Of a stretch of 64,000 nt of DNA, positions 26,062 through 35,442 are shown one piece after another. How positions within the stretch are numbered: the first letter of the stretch is position 1; each line of letters opens with the position of its first letter. Position numbers and translations under genes: made by a program. The DNA comes from DATFTE01 sp963840665 (lineage in GTDB: Bacteria; Acidobacteriota; Terriglobia; Terriglobales; Acidobacteriaceae): positions 372,001 through 436,000 of the forward strand of contig CAWIZO010000005.1 in the NCBI GenBank assembly GCA_963840665.1, given 5' to 3'. Below the pieces are notes generated by a model that worked only from the letters and a program-made list of their open reading frames with translations, had not been told where the DNA came from and did not search any database.

Positions 26062-26733
26062 TCAGGCAACCCACAAACTGGACTCGCTTACTGACACAGC
26101 AGCGGCACCCTGGTGGACAAGGTCTTCGAGTTCGCGCAGGGTTTGGACCAGGCCGCCGGCGATCACCGGCAAATCGGGATAGGCTTCCGAGAGTCTGGTT
26201 ACCATTTTGGGAGCAACCACCGCCGGTAAAACTTCGATCGCGTCCGGCACAAATTGTTCGATGGATCGAAGGGAACTTTGCAGTGCTGCCGAATCGAGCA
26301 GAAACGTTCTCTCGATCGCGAATAAGCCCAAATGACGCGCCGCCCGCAGCGGCTCAAGATGTGTCGAAATCACTCCCTGCACTTTCCGCCGCGCCAGAAA
26401 GCCGATCGCCTCCGCATCGCGCGAAAGGCCTGACACGAGATCAAGATTCACAATCGCGACCTTGCCGTTCGAGACAACCACGTCCACCATCTGGGGAAGA
26501 TTTTCGGGATTCCCGCACAGGAAGTAGACGATCTTGCCCGGAGCCGTCGCCGCCGGAATTAGAAATTCTGGGCTTCTTACCGCGGGAATGATGCGCGTTT
26601 GTTCGAGTAGTTGAGTAAGAACTCTACGGCGATCGGCAAGCAGCGCCTTCTTGGGGCTTGACGGCTTGGCAACCGCCTGACCGTTTCCATTTGCTGCCGG
26701 TGCCTCAACAACGAATACAGCTTCCTTATCCAT
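26062..26733 (-). CDS. glpP: glycerol-3-phosphate-responsive antiterminator GlpP
   Basis: A 223-residue regulator of the GlpP family, which binds leader RNA of glycerol genes when glycerol-3-phosphate is present and prevents termination. Residues about 40-220 form the TIM-barrel-like GlpP domain: IIPAVRSPEFL, IVNLDLVSGLSRDAEAIGFL, GVISTHLEPLRAARHLG, RTFLLDSAALQSSLRSIEQF, PDAIEVLPAVVAPKM, IAGGLVQTLRELEDL and GAAAVSVSESSLW. The first 40 residues are an extra low-complexity tail (VVEAPAANGNGQAVAKP) absent from typical members. It lies just upstream of, and on the same strand as, the glycerol operon whose leader has a terminator. Start codon spacing to a ribosome site is weak. Confidence 0.9.
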   Translation of the reverse strand: MDKEAVFVVEAPAANGNGQAVAKPSSPKKALLADRRRVLTQLLEQTRIIPAVRSPEFLIPAATAPGKIVYFLCGNPENLPQMVDVVVSNGKVAIVNLDLVSGLSRDAEAIGFLARRKVQGVISTHLEPLRAARHLGLFAIERTFLLDSAALQSSLRSIEQFVPDAIEVLPAVVAPKMVTRLSEAYPDLPVIAGGLVQTLRELEDLVHQGAAAVSVSESSLWVA

Positions 26734-26826
26734 GGGTCCCAGCGAGGCTGACGGAGTCCGGCCTATTCCTGTGATACGCCCATACCCGCTGAGCCCGTTA
26801 TGACGAGTGTCACACTGCGCTGTGAC

Positions 26827-28224
26827 CTACTCCCCGCTCTTTTCATACGGCGCAATCTGCTCTGCGACCTTCGACTTATCTCCCACCACCACGATGGTCA
26901 ACCTATCCGCCACAATATATTTCTGCGCCACCGCCTGGACCTGCTGCGGAGTCACCGCATACACCTTCTGCACATAAGTATTCAGATAATCGTCGCCCAG
27001 ATTGTGCAGATCGACGTACTGCAACTGCAAGATCAATCCATTCCGATTCGAATTCCGCAGCACAAAGACGCCCGCCAGGTAATTCTTGATCCCATCCAAC
27101 TCCGCATCCGGAGGCGGATCTTTCTGCAAGCGATCAATCTCGTAAAGAATTTCTTTAATGGAAGGGCCGGTCGATTCGGTGGTGACGTCCGCCACTTCCG
27201 CCCAGTAGGCGTCGCGATAACGCGCCGAAATCTGGCTGCTCGGAGAGTAGGTATACCCCTTCTGCTCGCGAATATTCGAAGTGATGCGCGACCCGAACGA
27301 TCCGCCCAGCAAGGTGTTCATCACCTGCAACGGAATGTAGTCGGGATTGCTGGGATCAATCGTCGGCAATCCAATATAGAGCGTCGATTGCGCCGCGCCC
27401 GGCCGGTCCACGAGGTCCACTTCGCGCTTGGTGATGGGCTTAGGGATCTGGATCAAGGGATCCGACCCGCGCTTCCAATCTGAGAACGCCTTGGTGATCG
27501 CCTCCTTCACTGCCGCCGCATCGAATCTTCCCGCCACATAGATGTGGGTTCTCGCCGCTCCAAAGTTGTCATCGTAGAACTTCTTCACTCCCTTCTCGTC
27601 GAACGAATTGACAATCGCTTCGGTCGAGAAAAGATGCCCGTAAGGATGATCGGGATAAAGCACCTGCAAAAACTTCTCGCGTGCCAGCGGACCCGATTGC
27701 GATTTCTGAATACTCAGGTTCCGCAGCGCATCCTGCTTCAGCCGCGGCAATTCCGATTCGGGCAGCAACGGGTTGCGCACCACGTCGGCGAGCAACGCTA
27801 CTCCCTTCGGGCCGAACTCCTCAAGAACGTCTGAGCTGACCGTGGTCACATCCGGACCAACGCTCACATCCACCGATCCGCCCATCGACGCGGCTTCCTG
27901 CGCCACCTGTTCCGATGTCTGCGATTTCGTTCCTTCTTTCATCAGCTCGCCGGTAATATCCGCCAGCGAGACCTGCGAAGCCGACTCATTCAGATTGCCC
28001 GCGCGCACAGCGACGCTGATCTCCACTTTCGGGATCGATCCATACGGCACCATCGTGACCTGCAGACCGTTGGGCAAACTGAATCGTTGAATTTCAGGAA
28101 GATGAGAAGGTCTCGGCGGACCGCCCGCCGGAGGAGTCTGTTTCTGCATAGGTGCACTCTGGGCCTGCGTCGTCAAGGCTACCGCAAATATCGTGAACAT
28201 CAGGATCGACAAAAGATTGCGCAT
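26827..28224 (-). CDS. M16 family peptidase-like protein, catalytically inactive partner
   Basis: A 465-residue exported protein (signal MRNLLSILMFTIFAVAL, ending TTQAQ) of the insulinase/pitrilysin M16 family. It lacks the HxxEH zinc motif at the usual place (the region reads VSLADITGELMKEGTKS), but keeps the R/Y substrate-binding signature of the second half, SRITSNIREQKGYTYSP. This is the pattern of the non-catalytic subunit of two-gene M16 proteases. It starts 18 bp after the active-subunit gene, so the two form an operon and probably a periplasmic heterodimer that degrades peptides. Confidence 0.9.
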   Translation of the reverse strand: MRNLLSILMFTIFAVALTTQAQSAPMQKQTPPAGGPPRPSHLPEIQRFSLPNGLQVTMVPYGSIPKVEISVAVRAGNLNESASQVSLADITGELMKEGTKSQTSEQVAQEAASMGGSVDVSVGPDVTTVSSDVLEEFGPKGVALLADVVRNPLLPESELPRLKQDALRNLSIQKSQSGPLAREKFLQVLYPDHPYGHLFSTEAIVNSFDEKGVKKFYDDNFGAARTHIYVAGRFDAAAVKEAITKAFSDWKRGSDPLIQIPKPITKREVDLVDRPGAAQSTLYIGLPTIDPSNPDYIPLQVMNTLLGGSFGSRITSNIREQKGYTYSPSSQISARYRDAYWAEVADVTTESTGPSIKEILYEIDRLQKDPPPDAELDGIKNYLAGVFVLRNSNRNGLILQLQYVDLHNLGDDYLNTYVQKVYAVTPQQVQAVAQKYIVADRLTIVVVGDKSKVAEQIAPYEKSGE

Positions 28225-28242
28225 GATCTCGTCTCCTCGCGA

Positions 28243-29613
28243 TTAATTGCCCGACTTGCTGGCTGGGTCAGCCGCCTTCGGCTCGACGATCAGCACCGTG
28301 CGATTGGTCGACCGCAGATATTCGGCCGCTGTCTTCTGTATTAATGCCGGCGTCACTTTGTGGAGCTGCGCTTCAATGTCATTGATCCGCCCTGGATTGT
28401 CATCAAACAAAGCGAAACTCGCGAGCAGATCGGCGCGCCCGAAGCCATTCAACTGTCCGACCTCGTCGTAGAGATTGGAACGGAATTTCACCAGCGCCCG
28501 ATCGAGAAGCGCCTTGTCAATGGGCTTGGTGCGCAACGGATCGATCACCGTATCCATTGCCCCCACGATCTGGTCGGGCGTCACATTGCTGTCGTGAAAT
28601 AGATACGCCATCCACAGCATAGGGCCGTCGTAGTTGAACATGTTTCCCAGCAGGTTGATGCCGCCCTCGACCGATCCCGTATACGCCTTCTTCTTCACCA
28701 GCTCTTCATGCAGCAGGCTGTCATCGCCCTGCAGCAGGATTTGATCGATCAATCCCATCGCATAATATTCCGGCGTGTTGCGGTCGGGCATGTGATACGC
28801 CACCGCCAGCGCGGGCCGCTTCGCCTGTGCATCCTCTTTCGTCGACCGCTTTTCTTTTTCCTGTCGCGGCTCCTTCAGATCCGGCTGCTTCTCCTGCGGA
28901 ACCGAAGGGATGGCTGCGAAGTATTTATCGACCATCTTCTTTGCGTCGGCGGGATCGAAGTCTCCGACAACCGCCAGCGCCGCATTGTTGGGCGAGTAGT
29001 AAGTCTTGAAGAACTGCTGCACATCGGGAAGCGTGGCCGCGTTGATATCCTTCAAATCGCCATAAAAATTGTGTGCGTTATACCAGTTGCTGTTCGCGTA
29101 CTGCGGCATGTCGAGCCAGGGAAATCCGCCATAAGGACGGTTAATGACATTCACCTTTACTTCATTCCCCACCACACCCTGCTGGTTCTTGAGATTCTCT
29201 TCCGTGATCGCCAGACCGCGCATGCGATCCGACTCCGCCCACAGCACGGTCTCAAGCTTGTTGGCGGGCATGACCTCGAAATAATTGGTAAAGTCAAAGC
29301 GCGTTGACCCGTTCAGAATGCCGCCATTCTGCTGCACCAGTTTGATCATTTCCATCTTGCCCAGGTTCTGCGAGCCCTGAAACATCATGTGTTCGAACAG
29401 GTGGGCGAAGCCAGTGCGGTCCTTGGGTTCGACGCGAAATCCGATGCGGTAATAGACTCCGACCACCACCGTCGGCGCCGAGTGATCGGGCGAGAGCACC
29501 ACCCGCAATCCATTCGGCAACTTGTAGTACTCGACCGGGACATTCAAACCTGCAGGCTTCGCATCCGCCGCAAACACCGCCGACACGCAACCCAGCGCGA
29601 GAAGAACCAACAT
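28243..29613 (-). CDS. M16 family zinc peptidase, catalytic subunit
   Basis: A 456-residue insulinase-type metalloprotease. The inverted zinc motif HLFEHMMFQ (HxxEH) is near residue 70, with the downstream Glu region NEVKVNV. The second M16 domain (residues about 210-440, ALAVVGDFDPADAKKMV) is complete. The annotated ATG (29613) gives a signal peptide without the usual basic N-terminus and has no ribosome site. A better start, ATG at 29635 with GGAGG five bases upstream (MCLSSNR), is in another frame; a one-base indel between 29613 and 29633 would join them. It forms an operon with the inactive M16 gene. Confidence 0.93.
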   Translation of the reverse strand: MLVLLALGCVSAVFAADAKPAGLNVPVEYYKLPNGLRVVLSPDHSAPTVVVGVYYRIGFRVEPKDRTGFAHLFEHMMFQGSQNLGKMEMIKLVQQNGGILNGSTRFDFTNYFEVMPANKLETVLWAESDRMRGLAITEENLKNQQGVVGNEVKVNVINRPYGGFPWLDMPQYANSNWYNAHNFYGDLKDINAATLPDVQQFFKTYYSPNNAALAVVGDFDPADAKKMVDKYFAAIPSVPQEKQPDLKEPRQEKEKRSTKEDAQAKRPALAVAYHMPDRNTPEYYAMGLIDQILLQGDDSLLHEELVKKKAYTGSVEGGINLLGNMFNYDGPMLWMAYLFHDSNVTPDQIVGAMDTVIDPLRTKPIDKALLDRALVKFRSNLYDEVGQLNGFGRADLLASFALFDDNPGRINDIEAQLHKVTPALIQKTAAEYLRSTNRTVLIVEPKAADPASKSGN

Positions 29614-29635
29614 CGCGATTCGAAGATAGACACAT

Positions 29636-29980
29636 GAATGCCTCCGCAGAACAAGCTAAAGCGCATTACAACCTACATCTTCCTTACCGCGACTTGCAAC
29701 CAAGTCCGATCAACATTTGTCAGTTGTTGTCAAGTAGCGCCGGCCTCCCGCCGGCCACGGAAACGTTGAAGGATCATGGGTGACTTGGACACGGGGCACG
29801 CCCTCCTTAAAATGACGTCATCCCGAAACCGGCGTTCTTCAGCCGGCTGAGGATTGGCGCGCATCATTAGTACCGTAACCCCACGCCAGATCCTTCGCCC
29901 TCGCGGGCTCAGGATGACGTCGGAAGAGAGCAGATCCCAAAGCCACCTGCTATTCTGAAAGTCTCGGAGCGCATCCCACG
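29636..29980. repeat. intergenic region with GGATGACG-type repeats
   Basis: About 345 bases without a supported gene. The stretch 29808-29925 holds CAGATCCTTCGCCCTCGCGG followed by CAGGATGACGTC, matching in inverted form the segment at 33649-33681. The unit recurs at 33.7 and 34.8 kb. Small ORFs here are repeat-derived. Confidence 0.5.
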
Positions 29981-31767
29981 TTGCCACCCATCATCAATGT
30001 CCAAAGCCTGTCGAAGGCATTCGGCGCGAATCCGCTCTTTCAGAATGTCTGGTTCACCGTCTCCGAAGGCGATCGCATCGGACTGATTGGCCCCAACGGC
30101 TCCGGCAAATCCACGCTTCTCGGCATTCTTGCGGGACAGATCGACCCCGACAGCGGTGAAGTCGCCGTGCGCAAACGCGCCAGGATGAGCTACGTCGTGC
30201 AAGATTCCCAGTTCCCGGAAGACAGCACCGTACGATCGGTCATCCAGGCAGCGCTCAAGCACACTCCCGAAGACGAACGCGCAGGCCGCCTCGCCGAGAC
30301 TCTCGGTCGCACCGGCTTCGAAGACTTCGACGCCCAAGCCTCCTCCCTCTCCGGCGGATGGAAGAAACGCCTCGCCATCGCCGAAGCCCTGGTGCAGGCC
30401 CCCGACATCCTGCTGCTCGACGAACCCACCAACCACCTCGATCTCGCCGGCATCGAGTGGCTCGAAGAACTGCTCGAGAGCGCGCAGTTCGCCAGCGTCG
30501 TCGTCAGCCACGACCGTTACTTCCTCGAAAACTTCGCCAATGCCACTGCGGAACTGAGCCGCGTATATCCCGACGGCATCCTGCGTGTCGCCGGAAACTA
30601 CAGCACCTTTCTCGAGAAGAAAGAGGAATTCCTGCACGCCCAGGCCAAACGTCAGGAAGCTCTCGAGAACCGCGTTCACAGCGAGATCGAGTGGCTGCGC
30701 CGCGGCGCAAAAGCTCGCACGCGAAAATCAAAAGCCCGCATCGGCAAAGCCAACGAAATGATTGGAGAATTAGCCGACCTCAACAACCGCACCCGCACCG
30801 CGACTGCGCAAATTGATTTCTCCGCTACCGACCGCCGCACCAAGCGCCTTATCGAACTCGATCACGTCGGCTATGAGATCGCCAGCCGCGAACTTTTCTC
30901 GATCTCGATTTCATCATCACCGCCGGCATGCGCGTTGGCCTGGTCGGCCCCAACGGCAGCGGCAAGACCACCCTTCTGCGCCTGCTTCGCGAAGAACTCG
31001 AGCCATCGGCAGGATCGATCAAGCAAGCCGAAAAGCTGCGCGTCGTCTACTTCGATCAGAATCGTGAACTCGATCAGGACGTCACCCTCCGCCGCGCCCT
31101 CGCCCCCGAAGGCGATTCCGTCATCTATCAGGACCGCGTCATTCACGTGGCCTCGTGGGCCGCTCGCTTCCTCTTTACCAGCGAGCAACTGAACCAGCCC
31201 ATCAGCCGCCTCTCCGGAGGAGAAAAAGCCCGCGTCCTTATCGCACAACTCATGCTGCAACCGGCAGACGTCCTTCTTCTCGACGAGCCCACCAACGATC
31301 TCGACATCCCCACGCTCGAAATTCTCGAAGAGAGCCTGCTCGAATTCCGCGGAGCATTGGTGCTGGTGACCCATGACCGCTATCTGTTGGATCGAGTCTC
31401 AAACATCGTGATCGGACTCGACGGTCAGGGCGCTGTCGAAAAGTTCGCCGACTATTCACAATGGGAAGTCTGGCTGGCTGAACAAGGACAGGAAGAAAAG
31501 CCAAAGGCCGCGGCCCAGCCCGATTCAGTTTCGTCGTCGAAGAAAAAGAAGCTGTCGTATTTGGAAGCCCGCGAGTTCTCGACCATCGATCAACGCGTCG
31601 CCGAAGCCGAGCAACTCCTCCGTGAGAAAACGGCCGCGTTGGAAGATCCCGCCATCGCCAGCGACGGCCCCCGTCTCGTCGCCGCCCACGCTGAAATGGA
31701 AGCAGCCCAGAAAGCAGTCGACACTCTCTACGCCCGCTGGGCCGAACTAGAAGAGAAGAGCGGCTAG
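29981..31767 (+). CDS. uup: ABC-F ATPase, Uup-like, frameshifted as read
   Basis: A cytoplasmic duplicated-ATPase protein that acts on ribosomes or branched DNA rather than in transport. TTG 29981 is the start, with GGAG eleven bases upstream. The first ATPase has GPNGSGKST, the LSGGWKKR signature and LLLDEPTNHLDL; the second has GPNGSGKTT, LSGGEKARV and LLLDEPTNDLDI. The tail (KKLSYLEAREFSTIDQRVAE onward) is the coiled-coil DNA-binding domain of Uup. Frame one runs out of homology after RELFS near 30900 and stops at 31192; one missing base before GATCTC restores DLDFIITAGMRVGLVGPNG. Corrected length is 595 residues. Likely sequence error. Confidence 0.9.
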
Positions 31768-31776
31768 AACCGGTTC

Positions 31777-31800
31777 GTATCAGGGCACGCCCTTCAGCCG
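31777..31800. repeat. dispersed repeat GTATCAGGGCACGCC
   Basis: TCGTATCAGGGCACGCC followed by CTTCAG recurs at 42829-42850, ahead of an unrelated gene, in the same orientation. It is an intergenic repeat of unknown role. Confidence 0.4.
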
Positions 31801-31910
31801 CGCGACAAACCCGACCAACCGATCGCCTTCAGGCGCTGGTCCGGCGTGATATCCTTACTGTAGTAGCTGCGTCCCCGCCTCTTAGGCACTTCCGCAGTTC
31901 CCTTTACATC

Positions 31911-33536
31911 ATGATTTCTGTAACCAATGTGTCGATGCGCTACGGCGCCAAAGTTCTGTTTGACGATGTCTCCACCAGCTTCTCGCCGGGGAAACGTTAC
32001 GGCCTCACTGGCCCCAACGGCGCCGGAAAAACCACGTTCATGAACCTGCTCACCGGCGACATGGAGCCGCAAAAAGGCACCGTCGTCCGCCCTCGCAAGT
32101 TCGGAGTTCTGCGCCAGGATCAGTTCGCCTTCGACGCCTATCGCGTCATCGACACGGTCATTATGGGCAACAAGCGCCTCTGGGACGCCATGTCTGAGCG
32201 TGACCGAATCTACGAGCAGGCCGAAATCACCGATGAAGACGGCATGCGCCTCGGCGAACTCGAAGGCATTGTCGGCGAAGAAGACGGATACACCGCCGAG
32301 ACCGACGCCGCCCTGCTGCTGCAAGGCCTCGACATCCCTGACCACCTGCACGAACGCAAGATGAGCGAACTGCAAGGTGGACAGAAAGTCCGCGTCCTGC
32401 TCGCTCAATCTTTATTCGGACATCCCGCGGCCCTGCTGCTCGACGAGCCTACCAACCACCTCGATCTCGATTCGATCCACTGGCTTCAGGGATTCCTGAA
32501 CGATTACGACGGCGTGCTCATCGTCATCTCGCACGATCGCCATTTTCTGAATAGCATCTGCACGCACATCGCCGACATCGATTACGAAACCATCATCACT
32601 TACACTGGCACGTACGATGACATGGTGGTGGCCAAGACGCAGATCCGCTCGCAGATCGAATCGCAAAATGCGCAGCGGGAAAAGAAAATTTCACAGTTGA
32701 ACGAATTCATTGCCCGCTTCTCGGCCGGAACCCGTTCGAGCCAGGTGCAATCCCGCCGCAAAGAAGTCGAGCGCCTGCAGGTCACCGAACTTGCCCGCTC
32801 CAACATCCAGCGTCCCTTCCTGAAATTCGAGCAGAAGCGTCCCTCGGGAAAACACATTCTCGAAATCGAAGGCGTCAGCAAGTCGTACGGCGAGAATCCG
32901 GTGATTCACGACTTCACCGCCAGCCTTCATCGCGGAGACAAAATCGCTCTCATGGGACGCAACGGCGTGGGCAAAACGACGATGCTCAATGCCCTGCTGG
33001 CCAATTCGCCCACGACGCCTGAAGCCGAGTTACGCAAGACCAGCGGCTACAGCGGTCCGTTCCTGACTTCTGGCAAAGTCATCTGGGGACACGAAGCCTC
33101 CATCGGATACTTCGCGCAAGATCATCGTAGTCTGATCGAAAGTGGCACCACGGTGTTCGACTGGCTCCATCAATGGGAGCCGCAAGCTGTACAGGAAGAA
33201 ATTCGCGGACTCCTCGGGCAGATGCTCTTCCCCCGCGACGACGCCAACAAGAAAACCGAAATCCTCTCCGGAGGCGAAGCCGCGCGTCTTCTGTTCTGCA
33301 AATTAATGTTGCAGAAGCCCAACGTGCTCGTACTCGACGAACCCACGAACCACCTCGATCTCGAATCGATCAACGCCCTGAACATCGCCCTGCAGCGCTA
33401 TCAAGGCACGGTGCTGCTGGTGACGCATGACCACGACCTGATCGATGAAGTAGCCACCCGCATCTGGCACTTCGACGGCAGCAAGATCGAAGACTTCAAA
33501 GGCTCCTACGAGGAATACCAAACCGTCCACGCGTAG
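31911..33536 (+). CDS. ABC-F ATPase, YbiT/EttA-like
   Basis: A 541-residue duplicated ATPase of the ABC-F translation-factor family. First ATPase: GPNGAGKTT, LQGGQKVR and LLLDEPTNHLDLDS; second: GRNGVGKTT, LSGGEAARLL and LVLDEPTNHLDLES. Both Walker B Glu residues are present. The interdomain linker is ARFSAGTRSSQVQSRRKEVER, the P-site tRNA interaction motif. The first domain carries the longer arm region (EITDEDGMRLGELEG), which favours YbiT over Uup. It is intact, 143 bp downstream of the uup-like gene, and has no membrane segment. Confidence 0.93.
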   Translation: MISVTNVSMRYGAKVLFDDVSTSFSPGKRYGLTGPNGAGKTTFMNLLTGDMEPQKGTVVRPRKFGVLRQDQFAFDAYRVIDTVIMGNKRLWDAMSERDRIYEQAEITDEDGMRLGELEGIVGEEDGYTAETDAALLLQGLDIPDHLHERKMSELQGGQKVRVLLAQSLFGHPAALLLDEPTNHLDLDSIHWLQGFLNDYDGVLIVISHDRHFLNSICTHIADIDYETIITYTGTYDDMVVAKTQIRSQIESQNAQREKKISQLNEFIARFSAGTRSSQVQSRRKEVERLQVTELARSNIQRPFLKFEQKRPSGKHILEIEGVSKSYGENPVIHDFTASLHRGDKIALMGRNGVGKTTMLNALLANSPTTPEAELRKTSGYSGPFLTSGKVIWGHEASIGYFAQDHRSLIESGTTVFDWLHQWEPQAVQEEIRGLLGQMLFPRDDANKKTEILSGGEAARLLFCKLMLQKPNVLVLDEPTNHLDLESINALNIALQRYQGTVLLVTHDHDLIDEVATRIWHFDGSKIEDFKGSYEEYQTVHA

Positions 33537-34135
33537 CCTGACCCGTCCTAACCACTCTTGTCATCCTGAGCGAAGTGGTCGTCCGCGAAGCCGGCGACCA
33601 CGCAGTCGAAGGACCGCTACCCCCATCACACAACGAAATTCTTGACGACGTCATCCTGAGCCCGAAAGGGCGAAGGATCTGGGCGTGAAGCACCAATACT
33701 GCCCGCCAGATCCCTCGCTTCGCGTCGGGATGACGTAATGTTGAGGACGATCCGCGTGCTTGCAGAATTGAACTGTGGGTGCCCCACCTTTCGCGGTTTT
33801 CGAAAGGTGGGTACGTTGGTCTCAACCCGGTTGTCTAGGGAAATCGGGTGCCGAACCAGAGCACACTGCCTTCACAGCTCCGTAGGAGCGTCTGCCAATA
33901 GCCCGGCGTTTCAACGCCCGGAAAGCGCAATCCGAAACCAAGTCCCGGAGGGACGGCTGAACTTCCGCATGAACCGGCACGCAGTTCCCTCAAAATAAAC
34001 CTATGACGATGTAACAACAGTGTGATGAAACATCCGTCCTAGTGCATAATCGCACCGTGTTAATGAGCGATAACGGGGTTGTAACAAAGTTGACGAGCGG
34101 TCGAGGTTGTACCTTAAGCGAAGGAGCTTTATCCG
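33537..34135. repeat. repeat island 1: GATGACG units, CCCACCTTTCG hairpin and 120-bp body
   Basis: About 600 bases without a supported gene. 33683-33737 is a 55-base unit (GCGTGAAGCACC through CGGGATGACGT) present with about three changes at 34805-34859. 33783-33811 is a hairpin with CCCACCTTTCG and CGAAAGGTGGG arms. 33845-33960 (GGGTGCCGAACCAG, CCGTAGGAGCGTCTGCCAAT, CCCGGAGGGACGGC) recurs at 35979-36100. The last 150 bases are unique and hold the next gene's promoter. Confidence 0.6.
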
Positions 34136-34699
34136 GTGAAGCGAAGCCTTCTAGCTCGACTGGGACTGCTATGCGCTGGTTCCCTGAGTCTGTTTGTTGC
34201 CGTAGGCTCTCTGCATTACCGCCTCGGAAGTGCTGAGGCCGCCAGTCCAAAGGTCATTTTGGACGTGACGAACCTGCACTTCACGGTCGGAAAGAAGATA
34301 CCGTCTGTCTACCTCCGGGTCTATGCAGATGGCACCGCAGAATGCCACACGGAAAAGTATTGGGACGAAGCAGATGTCGTCACCAGAAAAGCACTCCCTC
34401 CGGATGACTTCAAGAGGCTGAAAGAACTGCTAGATGAGCCCTCGTTGTTAACCGTCCCACGTAGATTTGAACGACCGTATCCGGTGGTCGACTCGTGGAT
34501 GGAATGGACTATCAAGATCCAGCATTCCCGCAATCTCGAGACTATTCAGATTGCCGGATTCTCTCCTCCCGCGGCACGGGAACGAAATCAACCCTACCCA
34601 GACATAGTTCTGAAACTCGGCTGTTCGATCCAGAGATTGCGCGGAGATGTGTACGGTGATGCGCCACCCGAAAGCGATGAGTGCAAGGCGGTTCATTGA
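34136..34699 (+). CDS. exported hypothetical protein, 187 aa
   Basis: GTG 34136 follows GAAGGAG. An N-terminal signal or anchor (LLCAGSLSLFVAVGSL) is followed by a soluble domain that begins VILDVTNLHFTVGKKIPSVYLRVYADGTAECH and includes KALPPDDFKRLKELLDEPSL and WTIKIQHSRNLETIQI. The pattern of a strand, a YADG turn and a helix resembles small exported acidobacterial proteins without a named domain. Two cysteines near the C-terminus (LGCSIQ, DECKAVH) may pair. It is flanked by repeat islands on both sides. Confidence 0.65.
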   Translation: MKRSLLARLGLLCAGSLSLFVAVGSLHYRLGSAEAASPKVILDVTNLHFTVGKKIPSVYLRVYADGTAECHTEKYWDEADVVTRKALPPDDFKRLKELLDEPSLLTVPRRFERPYPVVDSWMEWTIKIQHSRNLETIQIAGFSPPAARERNQPYPDIVLKLGCSIQRLRGDVYGDAPPESDECKAVH

Positions 34700-35151
34700 G
34701 ATAGGTAGCGGTAGGTAGGTTGAACTCAGCCTACGAAATCTTCGCAATTAGTTGTCCCGAAGGGCGCGCCTTGCCAGCATGATTCAGCGGCCCGCCGTGG
34801 CGGGGCGTGAAGCACCGATACCGCCCGCCAGATCCCTCGCTTCGCGTCGGGATGACGTCTTCAATTTGCGATAAGCATCCCGAATGACGCTTACGTTTGG
34901 AATGTTCTGGATTCCGACTGGCCGGCGGGACGCCGGCGCTACCCAAAAAAACGGGCGCTTTCACGAACGTCCCCAGCTGGGGGCTGGCCCATGCTGGCAG
35001 CATTGAACTGTGGGTGCCCCACCTTTCGCGGTTTTCGAAAGGTGGGTACGTTGAACTCAACCTATCGAATCTTCGCAATTGCTTGTCCTGAAACACCGTT
35101 GACTCAGCCCTTGCCAGACTGTACATTTCAGTTCATCGAAATGGAGAGTTC
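34700..35151. repeat. repeat island 2
   Basis: About 450 bases. 34715-34750 (GTTGAACTCAGCCTAC, then TCTTCGCAATTAGTTGTC) matches 35050-35090. 34805-34859 is the second copy of the GCGTGAAGCACC...GATGACGT unit. 35018-35046 is the CCCACCTTTCG hairpin (arms CCCACCTTTCG, CGAAAGGTGGG), preceded by GCATTGAACTGTGGGTGC as at 33764. ORFs here translate the repeat and are not genes. Confidence 0.6.
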
Positions 35152-35442
35152 ATGGCTGACAAGAACGGCACGATAGTCGTCTCCGCCCTGCGGGCCCGCG
35201 CCAATTTTGGCAAGCTCCTGCGCCGGGTCGAGGACGAGCGCCGCTCCCTCGTCATCGAAAAGCGCGGGACGCCCAAGGCAGTATTGCTTAGCATCCGTGA
35301 TTACGTGAAGCTTGCCGCGCCTGAGCCCGAAGTCCTAAGGGTCATCGGCGAAGAATCCGAACGCAAGGGGACCAATACCCTGACCGCCCGTCAGATCGAG
35401 CAGGTTATCAAGGCCAGCCGCACACGGAGATCGAAGCGGTAA
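35152..35442 (+). CDS. type II antitoxin, Phd/YefM family
   Basis: A 96-residue antitoxin. The N-terminal Phd/YefM DNA-binding fold is seen in VVSALRARANFGKLLRRV followed by RRSLVIEKRGTPKAVLLSIRDY. The C-terminal part (residues 60-96, TARQIEQVIKASRTRRSKR) is basic and would be the toxin-binding tail. ATG 35152 has GGAG seven bases upstream (GGAGAGTTC). The stop shares a base with the toxin start (TAATG), so the pair is translationally coupled. It probably represses its own promoter together with the toxin. Confidence 0.85.
   Translation: MADKNGTIVVSALRARANFGKLLRRVEDERRSLVIEKRGTPKAVLLSIRDYVKLAAPEPEVLRVIGEESERKGTNTLTARQIEQVIKASRTRRSKR

Noticed and set aside
29636..29660. CTG start for the M16 catalytic gene in its own frame (29649)
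   Set aside because: No ribosome site, and CTG starts are rare; the out-of-frame ATG with GGAGG is more convincing.
30880..30930. Programmed frameshift in uup
   Set aside because: No slippery heptamer or downstream structure is visible; other genes in the window show similar simple indels.
33496..33825. Repeat-derived ORFs sharing YPPFENRERWGTHSS
   Set aside because: The same peptide appears in ORFs at 34.7-35.1 and 35.9-36.1 kb because the DNA repeat is translated; no start signals.
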